NCBI GenBank assembly: GCA_032717465.1
Contig: CM064713.1
Span: forward strand, 15,831,565 to 15,895,564
Length of the DNA: 64,000 nt
Reading direction: 5' to 3'
Source: Coenobita brevimanus
Taxonomy: Eukaryota > Arthropoda > Malacostraca > Decapoda > Coenobitidae
The position numbers and the translations under genes were made by a program. Positions 1 through 9,611 of this stretch are shown one piece after another. Numbering within the stretch: the stretch's first letter is position 1; each line of letters starts with the position of its first letter. Below the pieces are notes generated by a model. It ran no database searches, had not been told where the DNA came from, and worked only from the letters and a program-made list of their open reading frames with translations.

Positions 1-1
1 T

Positions 2-3000
2 TTTAATGAATCTGATTTAACAAAGTATTTTCAGTTGTTTGAGAGGGTAGCTACAGGTTTTAATTGGCCTAAGGAGTATTGGCCAGTACTCCTTCAAACT
101 GTTCTCACCGGTAAAGCTCAAGTAACTTATGCATCTTTGCCTCAGGATCAGTCTGATAATTATGATGTAGTTAAGAGCTTGATTCTTAAGGCCTATGAGC
201 TTGTTCCTGAAGCCTATAGAGTAAAATTTAGGACAACTTACAAGCAAGATAAGCAATCCCATGTTGAGTATGCAAAAATCAAAGAAGATCTGTTAGAGCA
301 GTGGTTAAATTCTAAGAATGTGGATTCTGATTTTGACAAATTTAAGCAGATGATTTTGCTGGAGGATTTCAAAAGGTGTATTTATAAAGATGTAAGCCTA
401 TATCTTGATGAGAAAAGAATAGATAATTTGTCTGATGCTGCAGTTTTAGCTGATGAGTATGTTCTCACTCACAAGAGATATTCTAGAGAAAAAGGGAAAG
501 CTGAGAGTAAGTACGTTGCCTCTACTCAGAGTACAGGTAACAGGAAAGAGAATAAGGATGATGTTTCTCAGGAAGTAAATACCAGCTTCACCTCTAGATT
601 TCAGAAAAGTAAATGTACTTATTGTAGTAAGCTTGGTCATACTACGGAGAGATGTTTCAGGAGACAGCGTGATGTGAACAAAAAGGAGTCTTTAAATATT
701 CAGTCAATTGGTCTAGTGTCCACTCTTGAGAGTTCCCAGAATTCTTTAACTGAGTTAACTGAACCTGCTTTGAGGGGTAACTTAAATTCTCATGATGGAG
801 CTCCTCTTTTGAGCAGTAACGTGGGTGACACTCTCAAGAGTTCATGTGCTAATTTCCTGTCTGATGGTTTTGTCAGTCCTCTGGACAGTAATGACAGGAA
901 ATCAGTTAAAATATATCGTGATACAGGTGCTTGCCAATCCCTTATGCTGACCAGTGTTCTAGGCTCTAATTTTAATTCCTCTGATGAAACTGTAATCTTA
1001 CAAGGTGTAGGGGATAATTACTTCTCTGTCCCTCTGTTCAGAGTGAATTTAGAGTCTGGTTTTGTTAATGGTTCCGTTATGGTTGGGTTGGTTGAGACAC
1101 TTCCAATGTCAGGTGTAACTTTCTTACTTGGAAATGATATTGGTGGAAGTCAAGTGTGTCCAGCTCCTCAGTTGTCTAGTGAGCCAGTGGCTGCGTCCCA
1201 GGATTGTGATGTCCCTGATGTGTTCCCTGCATGTGCTGTCACTAGGGCTAAGTCTAAAGTTACTGGTGATTTAGAGGATAATGATGATGATGATGTTATC
1301 CTAGCTGACACTTTTCTTGCTAATTTAGACCACTCACCAGATGAGGCAGTACCCCGTAGTGTTGATAATTTGTCTCGTCAAGAGTTGGTTGAGTTGCAGG
1401 TTGCTGACCCTGAGTTGAAAGGTCTAGCTAACTCTGCTTACAGTGAAGAAGAGTCAGCCGGTGCTTCTACTTGTTATTATGTAAAGTCAGGAGTACTTAT
1501 GAGGAAGTGGAGACCCCCAACAGCATCAGCCGACTGTGAATGGGAGGTTGTACATCAAGTTGTCATCCCTCGTGTTTGTAGGCAGGATATCATTCGAGTG
1601 GCTCATGATTCCAGTTTGGCAGGACACCTTGGAGTGAGGAAGACTGTGGCACGCATTTTGAAACACTTCTACTGGCCAGGTATCTTCAGGGATATTTCCT
1701 GGTATTGTAAGTCTTGTCACACCTGTCAAGTTGTGGGAAAGTGTAATCAGACCGAAAAGGTTGCACCTCTAGTTCCCATTCCTCCTTTTGAGGCGCCTTT
1801 CACCCGTGTGTTGGTGGATATTGTGGGCCCTCTTCCTAAGACTTCTTCAGGATTTTCTTATGTGTTGACCATGATTGATATGGCTACTCGTTATCCTGAA
1901 GCCATTCCACTTAGAAATATCTCAGCAAAGAACGTGGTTAAGGAAATGCTAGGGTTCTTCACAAAGTTTGGTCTGCCCAAGGAGGTACAGTCAGACCGAG
2001 GAAGTAATTTCATGTCAAATGTTTTCAAGCAGTCTCTGAAAGAGTTGGGCATCACCCAGATCACGTCTTCAGCTTACCATCCCCAGACCCAAGGAGCGTT
2101 GGAGAGATATCATCAAACACTCAAATCGATGCTCAAGAAATACTGTTTGGAACATCAGAAAGACTGGGATAAAGGTCTTCCATTCGTTGTGTTTGCTGCA
2201 AGAGAATCTCCAAATGAATCACTGGGCTTCTCACCTTTTGAACTACTGTTTGGCCATGAAGTAAGAGGACCCCTTAAGCTACTCAAGGAATGCTGGCTGT
2301 CGGAGGAAGATGACGTCAACCTGCTGGAGTATGTGATGAATTTCAAAGAACGGCTGTCCACTGCTTTACAGCTGGCGAGAGAGAATTTAGGAGCTGCTCA
2401 GGAGAAGATGAAGACTTGGTATGACAAGAAGTCCAGGTTACGCCACTTTCAGCCAGGAGATCAGGTTTTGATTCTGCTACCAGTTCATGGGCAACCTCTT
2501 CAAGCCAAGTTTAGTGGCCCTTATTTCGTGGAGAAGAAACTCAGTGATGTCAACTATGTCATCGCCACACCAGATCGTAGAAAGAGCAAGCAACTATGTC
2601 ACATCAACATGCTAAAGTTATATCACAGGCGGGACGAAAATAATCCAGTCTGCACTGTAGCTGTTCCACCCGAGTCTACAAGTGAAGTTCTCCCATGCAG
2701 CATGAGCCTGAGTGATAGTTTGGGGAAGAATCCTGATATCATGAATGATCTCCAGACTAAGCTTTCTCATCTACCTCCAAAGGAAAGGCAGGAGTTTTCG
2801 GCATTACTGCAGGAGTACCCGCAAGTGTTCCGTGCTACTCCAGGAAGAACCACTGTGTTGATGCATGATGTCGATGTTGGAGACGCAAAGCCAATTAAAT
2901 TGCCTCCTTACCGTGTGAACCCAGTGAAAGTTCCTCTCATCCAGAAGGAGCTTGGCTACCTGTTGGACCACAAGATGATTGAGCCCTGTCAGAGCGAGTG

Positions 3001-4144
3001 GAGTTCTCCTGTCACTCTAGTCCCTAAGCCAGGTGGGTCACAGAGGTTTTGCATCGACTACAGACGTGTTAATCAGATAACCAAAACAGACACTTACCCT
3101 CTCCCTCGTGTGGAAGATTGCATAGACAAGATCGGAAAGGCTAGGTACATAAGTAAGTTTGATTTGTTAAAGGGATACTGGCAAGTACCTATGACTGAAC
3201 GTGCTAGGGAGATCTCATGTTTTGTAACATTAGGAAAGGCTTTTGCATGTTCAGTAATGCCGTATGGTATGAAGAATGCACCAGCCACATTTCAGAAGCT
3301 CATGAATGTTGTAACAGAGGGTTTGGCAGGGTGTGTTGTTTATATTGATGATGTATTAATCTTCAGTGACAACTGGAAAGATCACCTATGCCATGTCAGT
3401 AATTTTCTTGACCGTTTAGTTCATGCTAATCTTGTAGCTAATTTATCAAAGTGTGAGTTTGGTCAAGCTGAAGTTCAGTACCTTGGGTATGTAATTGGTG
3501 ATGGACATGTTGCACCACCAGGAGCTAAGGTTCAGGTTATAAGTGATCTTCCCAGACCTAAAAGTAGGAAAGAGCTACAAAGATTTTTGGGAATGGTAGG
3601 TTATTACAGGAGATTTGTTCTTAACTTTTCTATTCTTGTATCACCACTTACAGACCTACTGAAAAAGGGAGTTAAATTTGTCTGGACCGATAACTGTGAA
3701 TCCTCTTTCAACAAACTTAAAGCTATTCTATTAAGTCAGCCAGTGCTCGCTACTCCAAATTTTGCTAAGCCTTTTAAGATGGCTGTTGATGCAAGTGATA
3801 CAGGAGCTGGGGCTGTTTTGCTGCAAGAGGATGATCAGGGTATTGAACATCCTGTATCTTATTACAGTAAGAAGTTCACTCCACCTCAAAAGAACTACTC
3901 AACTATTGAGAAAGAGCTTTTGGCCTTGATTTTGGGTTTACAGCATTTTTCATTTTATTTGTGTTCTGGTTTTGACCCCATAGTCATTTATACCGATCAT
4001 AACCCACTGAAATTCCTTAGTAAGTTTAAAGATAAAAATCAGAGATTGGCAAGATGGAGTCTACTTCTTCAGGAGTATTCATTAGACATACAACATGTCA
4101 AGGGGAAAGAAAATGTTATTGCAGATTGCTTATCTAGACTTTAG
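2..4144 (+). CDS. Gag-Pol polyprotein with PR-IN-RT-RH order (5' partial)
   Basis: The frame is open from base 2, so the start codon is outside the window; about 1380 residues are visible. In window residue numbers: Gag capsid-like region 1-150; CCHC zinc knuckle 205-218 (CX2CX4HX4C, bases 614-655); aspartic protease DTGA at 307 (920-931); integrase HHCC zinc domain 535-575 (1604-1726); integrase core D606, D665, E701 (35 residues between the last two); GPY-type motif FSGPY near 837; reverse transcriptase from about 938 with catalytic D1054 and YIDD 1114-1117 (3341-3352); RNase H D1263, E1303, D1332, D1375. The protein stops five residues after the last RNase H aspartate, so nothing follows RNase H. 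Ordinary Ty3/gypsy Pol is PR-RT-RH-IN; here IN comes first, the Gmr1 arrangement. Gag and Pol share one frame with no visible frameshift or stop. The product would process and integrate the element's cDNA. Identification is very secure; present activity is inferred. Confidence 0.95.
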   Translation, partial: FNESDLTKYFQLFERVATGFNWPKEYWPVLLQTVLTGKAQVTYASLPQDQSDNYDVVKSLILKAYELVPEAYRVKFRTTYKQDKQSHVEYAKIKEDLLEQWLNSKNVDSDFDKFKQMILLEDFKRCIYKDVSLYLDEKRIDNLSDAAVLADEYVLTHKRYSREKGKAESKYVASTQSTGNRKENKDDVSQEVNTSFTSRFQKSKCTYCSKLGHTTERCFRRQRDVNKKESLNIQSIGLVSTLESSQNSLTELTEPALRGNLNSHDGAPLLSSNVGDTLKSSCANFLSDGFVSPLDSNDRKSVKIYRDTGACQSLMLTSVLGSNFNSSDETVILQGVGDNYFSVPLFRVNLESGFVNGSVMVGLVETLPMSGVTFLLGNDIGGSQVCPAPQLSSEPVAASQDCDVPDVFPACAVTRAKSKVTGDLEDNDDDDVILADTFLANLDHSPDEAVPRSVDNLSRQELVELQVADPELKGLANSAYSEEESAGASTCYYVKSGVLMRKWRPPTASADCEWEVVHQVVIPRVCRQDIIRVAHDSSLAGHLGVRKTVARILKHFYWPGIFRDISWYCKSCHTCQVVGKCNQTEKVAPLVPIPPFEAPFTRVLVDIVGPLPKTSSGFSYVLTMIDMATRYPEAIPLRNISAKNVVKEMLGFFTKFGLPKEVQSDRGSNFMSNVFKQSLKELGITQITSSAYHPQTQGALERYHQTLKSMLKKYCLEHQKDWDKGLPFVVFAARESPNESLGFSPFELLFGHEVRGPLKLLKECWLSEEDDVNLLEYVMNFKERLSTALQLARENLGAAQEKMKTWYDKKSRLRHFQPGDQVLILLPVHGQPLQAKFSGPYFVEKKLSDVNYVIATPDRRKSKQLCHINMLKLYHRRDENNPVCTVAVPPESTSEVLPCSMSLSDSLGKNPDIMNDLQTKLSHLPPKERQEFSALLQEYPQVFRATPGRTTVLMHDVDVGDAKPIKLPPYRVNPVKVPLIQKELGYLLDHKMIEPCQSEWSSPVTLVPKPGGSQRFCIDYRRVNQITKTDTYPLPRVEDCIDKIGKARYISKFDLLKGYWQVPMTERAREISCFVTLGKAFACSVMPYGMKNAPATFQKLMNVVTEGLAGCVVYIDDVLIFSDNWKDHLCHVSNFLDRLVHANLVANLSKCEFGQAEVQYLGYVIGDGHVAPPGAKVQVISDLPRPKSRKELQRFLGMVGYYRRFVLNFSILVSPLTDLLKKGVKFVWTDNCESSFNKLKAILLSQPVLATPNFAKPFKMAVDASDTGAGAVLLQEDDQGIEHPVSYYSKKFTPPQKNYSTIEKELLALILGLQHFSFYLCSGFDPIVIYTDHNPLKFLSKFKDKNQRLARWSLLLQEYSLDIQHVKGKENVIADCLSRL

Positions 4145-4195
4145 ACAGATTGTTTAGAGTAATAAGAAATTTCCTTTGTAAATTTCTTTTTCTTT

Positions 4196-4204
4196 GTGGG
4201 GAGG
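4196..4204 (+). other. Polypurine tract (plus-strand primer site)
   Basis: The sequence gtggggagg directly precedes the LTR's first base (TG at 4205). It follows a T-rich stretch (4184-4195), as is usual for the RNase H-resistant primer for plus-strand DNA in LTR elements. Seven consecutive purines (4198-4204) end exactly at the LTR. Confidence 0.8.
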
Positions 4205-4280
4205 TGTTACATAGCCTATGATTTCATCATCCTTTGTGTAATTTTAACGCACAGTTGCTGCATGTTTGATCACGAGCGTG

Positions 4281-4318
4281 TTCTGCCTCAGTCCCCCCCT
4301 TCTGCCTCAGTCCCCCCC
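4281..4318 (+). repeat. 19-bp direct repeat x2 in LTR U3
   Basis: Two exact adjacent copies (4281-4299, 4300-4318) of ttctgcctcagtccccccc. Duplicated short blocks in U3 are often enhancer-like, but no function is shown here. Confidence 0.75.
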
Positions 4319-4440
4319 TTCTACCGTTATAGTAGAGTAAGTCGACATCTCTGTTATACTTTGCGGGATTGTCATCTCTTTGTCCCCATGGCTTCATTTG
4401 CGCGTCCTCATTACAAGTTGTATCAGGCTCTCCTGGCCCC

Positions 4441-4447
4441 TATATAA
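4441..4447 (+). promoter_or_regulatory. LTR TATA box
   Basis: TATATAA lies within the LTR about 236 bp from its left end. An initiator-like TCATT follows at 4465-4469, about 26 bp from the box to its A. In the 5' LTR this would drive transcription of the element; this 3' copy could drive flanking sequence. The start site is inferred. Confidence 0.55.
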
Positions 4448-5013
4448 TGAGCTCAGTCTCTGCATCATTGCCACTTAGATCTGCTCCTCATTTTGTTCAC
4501 ATCTCTGTCCTCCCCTGTACAGATATTATTATTGTGAGTGCTCAGGAAGTCTCCAACCATCTAGCAGCTGTGTGTAATTTGAGTATAACTGTTGTTGCAT
4601 TTTTTCTTGTACTGTATAGCATAAGTTTAATTTGTAGGCCTAGTGAAGTTTTTGTAATTCATGTAGGGATCTTTATGTCAGTCATTTTTGATAATAGTTT
4701 GTATCTGTAATAATTTATCTGGCATTCACTGAGTATTATCTGGTATCTCATTTTATCGGGGCTGGCTTGGATGAGTTTATTCTTGCTAATTTCGTGTTAA
4801 TAGAGGCTATTGCAGTTAACCATATATTTAACCTGTTTATTTGCCATTACATTATCCTTATGAGTCCTGAATGTTTTGTTGTTAGTTTGGGCATTGAACT
4901 TTAACTTGTAATTTTGCCTAACTCTTTTGTTTTGAACCTGGAACTTTGCGGGACAGTAGTGACTCTTCGTATTCTCACTTAAAGTGTACATTATCTTTCT
5001 CTGTTCCGTAACA

Positions 5014-5467
5014 GTGTATACTGTAGTTGGTAGTGGTGTATACTGTAGTTGGTATTGGTGTATACTGTAGTTGGTAGTGGTGTATACTGTAGTTGGTAGT
5101 GGTGTATACTGTAGTTGGTATTGGTGTATACTGTAGTTGGTATTGGTGTATACTGTAGTTGGTATTGGTGTATACTGTAGTTGGTATTGGTGTATACTGT
5201 AGTTGGTAGTGGTGTATACTGTAGTTGGTATTGGTGTATACTGTAGTTGGTATTGGTGTATACTGTAGTTGGTATTGGTGTATACTGTAGTTGGTATTGG
5301 TGTATACTGTAGTTGGTATTGGTGTATACTGTAGTTGGTATTGGTGTATACTGTAGTTGGTATTGGTGTATACTGTACTTGGTATTGGTGTATACTGTAG
5401 TTGGTAGTGGTGTATACTGTAGTTGGTAGTGGTGTATACTGTAGTTGGTAGTGGTGTATACTGTAGT
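5014..5467 (+). repeat. 22-bp minisatellite (about 20 copies)
   Basis: The unit tatactgtagttggtagtg plus tg repeats about 20 times. Nearly all variation is one G/T position (tagtgg or tattgg) plus one ctgtactt variant near 5374. It starts at the base after the LTR end. Because 22 is not a multiple of three, long minus-strand frames arise with a YTNTNYSIHQYQL-like period; they are not genes. Confidence 0.95.
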
Positions 5468-6096
5468 CCTTCTTTCACGTTTCACTCCTTCACAGCTTCG
5501 TCTTCACCCCTTTTTCCCTTTAACCCTTCCCTCTCACCCTCTCCCTCAGTCTCTTATCATTTCTTTATCTCCTCCTTCTCCAGTCTTCCTAGCTTTGAAT
5601 ATTGTCTCATCCTGTGGTCCAGCTTTCCTTTTTTTCTGCCATTTTTCCCTTTTTTCACCTGCCTTCACCTTATTCTTCCTCTCCCTCACCTTTTTCCCCA
5701 CCCTCCTTCCACCTTGCCTTTCCCACTCTCCTTCTCATCGCTTGTCTTTCCGTCACTTCTCTGTCTCTTCTCACGTCTTCCTTTCTCTTCTCGTCACCGA
5801 TCTGCTCTTCTGTTCTCCTCACATCCCTTCCCTTCACAGTACCGCTCTCCCTCCCATCCCTCCTTTCTACCCATCCACCTCTCCCTTCCCCCTTCTCATC
5901 CCCTCCACTTTTCCCTTCCCTCCTCTCATCCCCTCCACCCATCCTTTCCCTTCCCCTTCCCTTCTCCTTCCCTTCTCCTCCTCCCTTCTCCTCCTTTCCC
6001 TTCTTTCCTCTCTACTCCTCCGCCCTTCCCATCCCTCCTTTCTACTTCTCCACTTTTCCTTTCCTTCCTTTCTACCCCTCCACCCTTTCCTTCCCT
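5468..6096 (+). repeat. Homopyrimidine (C/T) tract
   Basis: Degenerate CCTT/CCCTCC low-complexity DNA without a clear unit; partly repeated phrases such as tctacccctccaccc. Long frames through it are compositional artefacts. It is the target of the LINE insertion that follows. Confidence 0.9.
6071..6096 (+). repeat. Probable LINE target-site duplication, left copy
   Basis: The 26 bases beginning tctacccctccaccctt match 7081-7106 at 25 of 26 positions and bracket the LINE fragment. The surrounding tract is repetitive, so chance similarity is possible, but the A-containing portion matches exactly. Confidence 0.6.
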
Positions 6097-7080
6097 ACTT
6101 AACGTAGGCAAGACCATTGGAGATACTAAATACAGCTTAGATAACAAAGAAATTAGCAAATCGGAATGCGAGAGAGATCTAGGAGTTATGATTAGTAACG
6201 ACCTTAAACCTAGGCAACAGTGCATTAATGCGAGAAATAAAGCAAATAGGGTCCTAGGATTTATTTCGAGAAGCGTGAGCAATAGATCATCTAAAGTAAT
6301 ACTGAAACTTTATCTAGCATTAGTAAGGCCACATTTAGACTACGCAGTACAATTTTGGTGTCCTTACTATAGAATGGATATTAATTCGTTAGAAAATGTA
6401 CAGAGAAGAATGACTAAAATGATACATGACGTCCGGAACCTGTCATATGAAGACAGACTGAAAAGACTAAGTCTGCATTCGCTAGAGAGGCGTAGAGTAA
6501 GGGGAGACTTAATTGAGGTTTTTAAGTGGATGAATGGTATAAATAAGGGAGATATTAGCAAGGTACTTAAAGTGAGCATACAGGATAGAACTAGAAATAA
6601 TGGTTTCAAACTAGAAAAATTCCGTTTCAGAAAGGAAATCGGTAGAAATTGGTTTGGTAATAGAGTAGTAGACGAATGGAATAAGCTACCTAGTAAAGTA
6701 GTTGCTGCCTCTTCCATTGAGAGTTTCAAGCATAGGCTAGATAAGCATATGACAAATAAGGGGTGGATATAGAATAAAGAAAATATTATAACCAATACTA
6801 ATTCAAAAATAAATTTTCTTTTCAGGTTACACTATGATAGTCTCTATTCTCCTTTCACACTTTCCTGTAAAATGTCCACGCCAGTTTTTCTATACGGCGT
6901 GGTGTTCTTTCTGACTTTTTCCTGCCGGCTTCGGCTGGAGGGTTTGGAGGGCGGGGGAGAGCCTTCTTCTTTGCTATCCTTATCTCATTCTAGTAGTTCA
7001 GTTACTCTTCTAGGAGCTGCCTAGCATGGGCCAACCGGCCTACTGCAGTTATCCTCTCTTCTTATGTTCTTATGTTCCTC
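6097..7080 (+). mobile_element. 5'-truncated non-LTR retrotransposon (CR1/L2/Jockey-like), 3' end
   Basis: The fragment contains the C-terminal part of a LINE reverse transcriptase, a stop at 6770-6772, about 300 bp of 3' UTR and a 3' end with the short repeat ttcttatgttcttatgttcc (7059-7078) instead of poly(A). Such short terminal repeats are typical of CR1/L2-like elements. A probable 26-bp target-site duplication flanks it. It inserted into the pyrimidine tract. Confidence 0.85.
6098..6772 (+). pseudogene. LINE ORF2 C-terminal fragment
   Basis: About 224 residues are in frame with no internal stop. Diagnostic blocks in order: ERDLGVMISNDL (end of the RT palm), SLVRPH-like YLALVRPHLDYAVQFW, the NVQRRMTKMI block, LSYEDRLKRLSLHSLERRR, FRKEIGRNWFGNRVVDEWNK, SFKHRLDKHM. 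These are the conserved post-YADD and C-terminal segments of LINE ORF2. The RT core, endonuclease and ORF1 are missing through 5' truncation. The frame continues by chance into the upstream pyrimidine tract; that upstream part is not coding. Confidence 0.85.
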
Positions 7081-7106
7081 TCTACCCCTCCACCCTTCCC
7101 TTCCCT
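7081..7106 (+). repeat. Probable LINE target-site duplication, right copy
   Basis: Right partner of 6071-6096; one mismatch (C for T) at the eighteenth base. Confidence 0.6.
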
Positions 7107-7268
7107 CCCCTCCCGTCTCACCCCACATGTCCTGCACGTGTTACACTCTCCCGTGGGAACTCCTTCGCTCCAGCACCTTCACTCTGTTTTCACCTCCACC
7201 ATAACCCCCTCACCCTGATCCGTCTGGTAGGTGCACGAAGACAGATAAAGACAAATAAAACATCTCAT
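7107..7268. other. No gene seen
   Basis: The remainder of the pyrimidine-rich tract grades into unremarkable sequence before a SINE-like copy. Confidence 0.6.
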
Positions 7269-7446
7269 GGACCAGGTTGTCATCCTTTTGCAGTTTATTT
7301 CACGTAGCTCAGTGGCAGAATAAGGCACTCTGGTTCAACATCCTTTCCATGGCACTTCTTCGTGGCTAGCATCATATGTTAGGGTTAAACTATTGCTACA
7401 CCTCCGCATTCAGGATGGAGAGATGGCAGACTTAGGCCAGGGGGGT
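7269..7446 (+). mobile_element. SINE-like family B copy 1
   Basis: Shares an ordered set of blocks with 44834-45008: cttttgcag-ttatttcacg, tagctc-gtgg, the core cacttcttcgtg-ctagcat, and a right end with ttaggcc. A tRNA-like A box (TAGCTCAGTGG, 7305-7315) and B box (GGTTCAACATCC, 7332-7343) are visible, but their 27-nt spacing is shorter than in a tRNA. Boundaries come from comparison within the window only. Confidence 0.6.
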
Positions 7447-7740
7447 TAGTGATCATCAGACTATAACAAACTCGCTGGAATTGGTGTATATGTTAGCGTT
7501 ATTTTTTCCCGTCTTTATTAGCTCATTATTATCGACGGAGGTTCGCGCTGTCCCTGAAAATCCTGACATTCTCGCTGCAGTTCCCGTCTGGGCGTGTTGT
7601 GAAATGCCGACCATATGCCAGCTTAATTATATTGTATAATATACTTGCAAACAACAAACATTACTCGTACCTTGCCTTCCTGTCTGAAATATACGAAAGT
7701 ACTCACTGTCGCTCCTTTCATTTCTCCTGTGGTTATTTTG
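7447..7740. other. No gene seen
   Basis: Single-copy-looking sequence without splice-flanked coding exons or recognised repeats. Confidence 0.5.
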
Positions 7741-7753
7741 CATATATATATAT

Positions 7754-7831
<78 letters not shown>
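7741..7831. repeat. (TA)n/(CATA) microsatellite
   Basis: About 90 bp of alternating TA with a short cataca interruption near 7756-7766. It is self-complementary and able to extrude cruciforms. Confidence 0.97.
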
Positions 7832-7834
<3 letters not shown>

Positions 7835-8540
7835 CAACCTGGCATTGTAAGCGAACTTGTAGTCGTCGTATTATGGTCAGGGACCATTGGCCTGTTATTC
7901 CACTGCATCTGCGTCATACTTGGGGCCAGCCCGTCGCATTCTTCTCAGACGAATTAAAAAACGCAGATAGCATACCTAAACTTTGGAGTTGTATCCAGGA
8001 GGTGAAGGTAAAGTTAGAACTGGTGAAATATTAGCGTCTCGTGGCCGCCACTGTGCCTCGCCATCTTCCTGCTTCTGTGTTTGTCAGGACCAGTTTGGCG
8101 TCACCATACTGTTCCTTGTGTCACAGTTGGCTTCACAACTCACAGTAGTTCCCACCATCCCCTGCACGGTAACTTCTTCTTTTTTTACCCATCTCATGCT
8201 CGGCACAGCTCTAGGACGCCATTCTAGGTAACCTTAGAACGTATAGGAGGCTGAGAGTGTTAATACTGATATAATCAACCCTCTTATGACCTGAACAACT
8301 CTGGTATTTTGTCCCATCTGACTATAATGCCAAGAGATTCAGCTTAGGAGAAGTCTTAAGGCCTCTGAAGTTATAGGTAATTCCAGAAGTAACCTTCTAT
8401 TTAATCAGTAGCTACTCGCATTATCCATAACCTTTCCAGTAATTCCGGTACACCTTCTCATACCCACGCCGCCAAACACAAGCTACGATATATACTACAA
8501 TATACACTACTGTTGATGACCTATTGCGACGAGTGTAAGT

Positions 8541-8542
<2 letters not shown>
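7832..8542. other. Intergenic or intronic, no gene seen
   Basis: Mixed-complexity sequence with short unrelated frames; no conserved domain, tRNA or repeat family recognised. Confidence 0.5.

Positions 8543-8578
<36 letters not shown>
8543..8578. repeat. (GA)n microsatellite
   Basis: Uninterrupted GA dinucleotides, about 36 bp. Confidence 0.97.
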
Positions 8579-8580
<2 letters not shown>

Positions 8581-8740
8581 TAAAACTTGAACCCTTTATT
8601 TTCTCTAAGTTTTCTACCCACACAGAACTCGTCTTCAAAAACACTCTAGATATAGGTTCTGTGTAGCCTAAAACGGTAGAGAAATACACATACACCTCTG
8701 CCGACACCCTGTGTGGTTATACTGTGGTGTGCTGTGTGTA

Positions 8741-9330
8741 CTGCGTTTTCCTTACCTTTTCTCTTTTTTCTTTTTCTTCCTGCCTTGTTTCTCTCATATC
8801 TCCCCCCTGCCTGCACCTCATCATATCTGCCTGCCTCCTGTCATCTCCCCCTCCCCACCCTGGCTCTCCTCCCTTTCCTCAGGGCCCCCTAGAGCCGCCT
8901 GCTGCATTTCTTGTCATTCCAGCATCCCACTCTCTCTGTTTCCCTGCCTGCCTGCCTTGCCCTGCCTTCTTTCCCGTCCGTCCGTCCTTCCTTCCTTCCT
9001 TCCTTCCTTCCATCCTTCCTTCCTTCCTCCCTCCCTCCCTCCCTCCCTTCCTTCCTCCCTTGCCCTGCCTGCCCCCAGCCTGCTCCTGTGTTGGTGTGTG
9101 TGGCAGGTGGTGTGGCAGGGTTCCCACGCCACCATTCCCGAGATTCCTGGCCGCAAGGTGTGCCCGCATCTGCTGCTGCTCCTACCCTCTCCCCCCTTAC
9201 CCCTCCTGCCCCCTCCCCTCTTACCCCTCACCCCCTCCCCTTCCCTCCCCTCCTGCCACCCCATTGTCGCCTGGCCGCCTCTCCCCTCCCCTCCCATCCC
9301 GGCTCTGCCATCCATCCATTATTCTCATCA
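8741..9330 (+). repeat. Pyrimidine-rich low-complexity tract
   Basis: C/T-rich DNA with (TTCC)n and (CTCC)n cores at 8980-9060 and CCCCT blocks at 9180-9300. Overlapping frames on both strands are compositional. Confidence 0.9.
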
Positions 9331-9472
9331 GTTGCGCTCTCATCCATTTATATATCTAGTTTCTTTACTTTCTTTTTGCGCCGTATCGTATTTCTACACA
9401 CTCACGGCAGGTAGGTTAGTTTTTATGCACAGTTCACTGGCCCTGGCAGATAGTGTGATTTACCCATGGATT

Positions 9473-9539
<67 letters not shown>
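9473..9539. repeat. (TA)n microsatellite
   Basis: About 67 bp of uninterrupted alternating AT. Confidence 0.97.
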
Positions 9540-9543
<4 letters not shown>

Positions 9544-9611
9544 CAAACTACACAGTACCTGTGGTTTATTATAAACCGTGCATGAAACCCTCTATCCTGT
9601 GTTGCTGTGTG

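Larger units (their letters stand above)
1..5013 (+). mobile_element. Gmr1-type LTR retrotransposon, 3' part (5' LTR and start of gag outside window)
   Basis: The element runs from the left edge through one gag-pol frame, a polypurine tract (4198-4204) and a 3' LTR (4205-5013). The 5' LTR, primer-binding site and gag start must lie to the left. Domain content (CCHC Gag, DTGA protease, HHCC/DDE integrase with GPY motif, YIDD reverse transcriptase, RNase H) is that of Ty3/gypsy elements. Integrase lies before reverse transcriptase, as in the Gmr1 lineage first described from cod. All catalytic residues are present and the frame is unbroken, so the copy looks young. LTR identity cannot be tested because only one LTR is visible. 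Confidence 0.93.
4205..5013 (+). repeat. 3' long terminal repeat, 809 bp
   Basis: It starts TGTTAC immediately after the polypurine tract and ends GTAACA at 5008-5013, a perfect 6-bp inverted terminal repeat of the TG...CA kind. Inside are a TATATAA box (4441-4447) and a tandem 19-bp duplication in the putative U3 (4281-4318). No canonical AATAAA is seen, so the R/U5 border is not set. The boundary is inferred from structure; the matching 5' LTR is outside the window. Confidence 0.82.

Noticed and set aside
35..4144. Start of the gag-pol gene at base 35 (TTG)
   Set aside because: The frame is open upstream to base 2 and upstream codons give Gag-like FNESDLTKYFQ; 35 is just a leucine codon. 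The true start is outside the window.
4975..5485. Long YTPIPTTVYTNTNYSIHQYQL-type proteins on the minus strand
   Set aside because: Translation of the 22-bp minisatellite; frames stay open because the unit has no stop in these registers.
5423..6097. N-terminal extension of the LINE frame into upstream C/T DNA
   Set aside because: Pure pyrimidine codons (S, P, F, L); the LINE homology begins only at about 6101.
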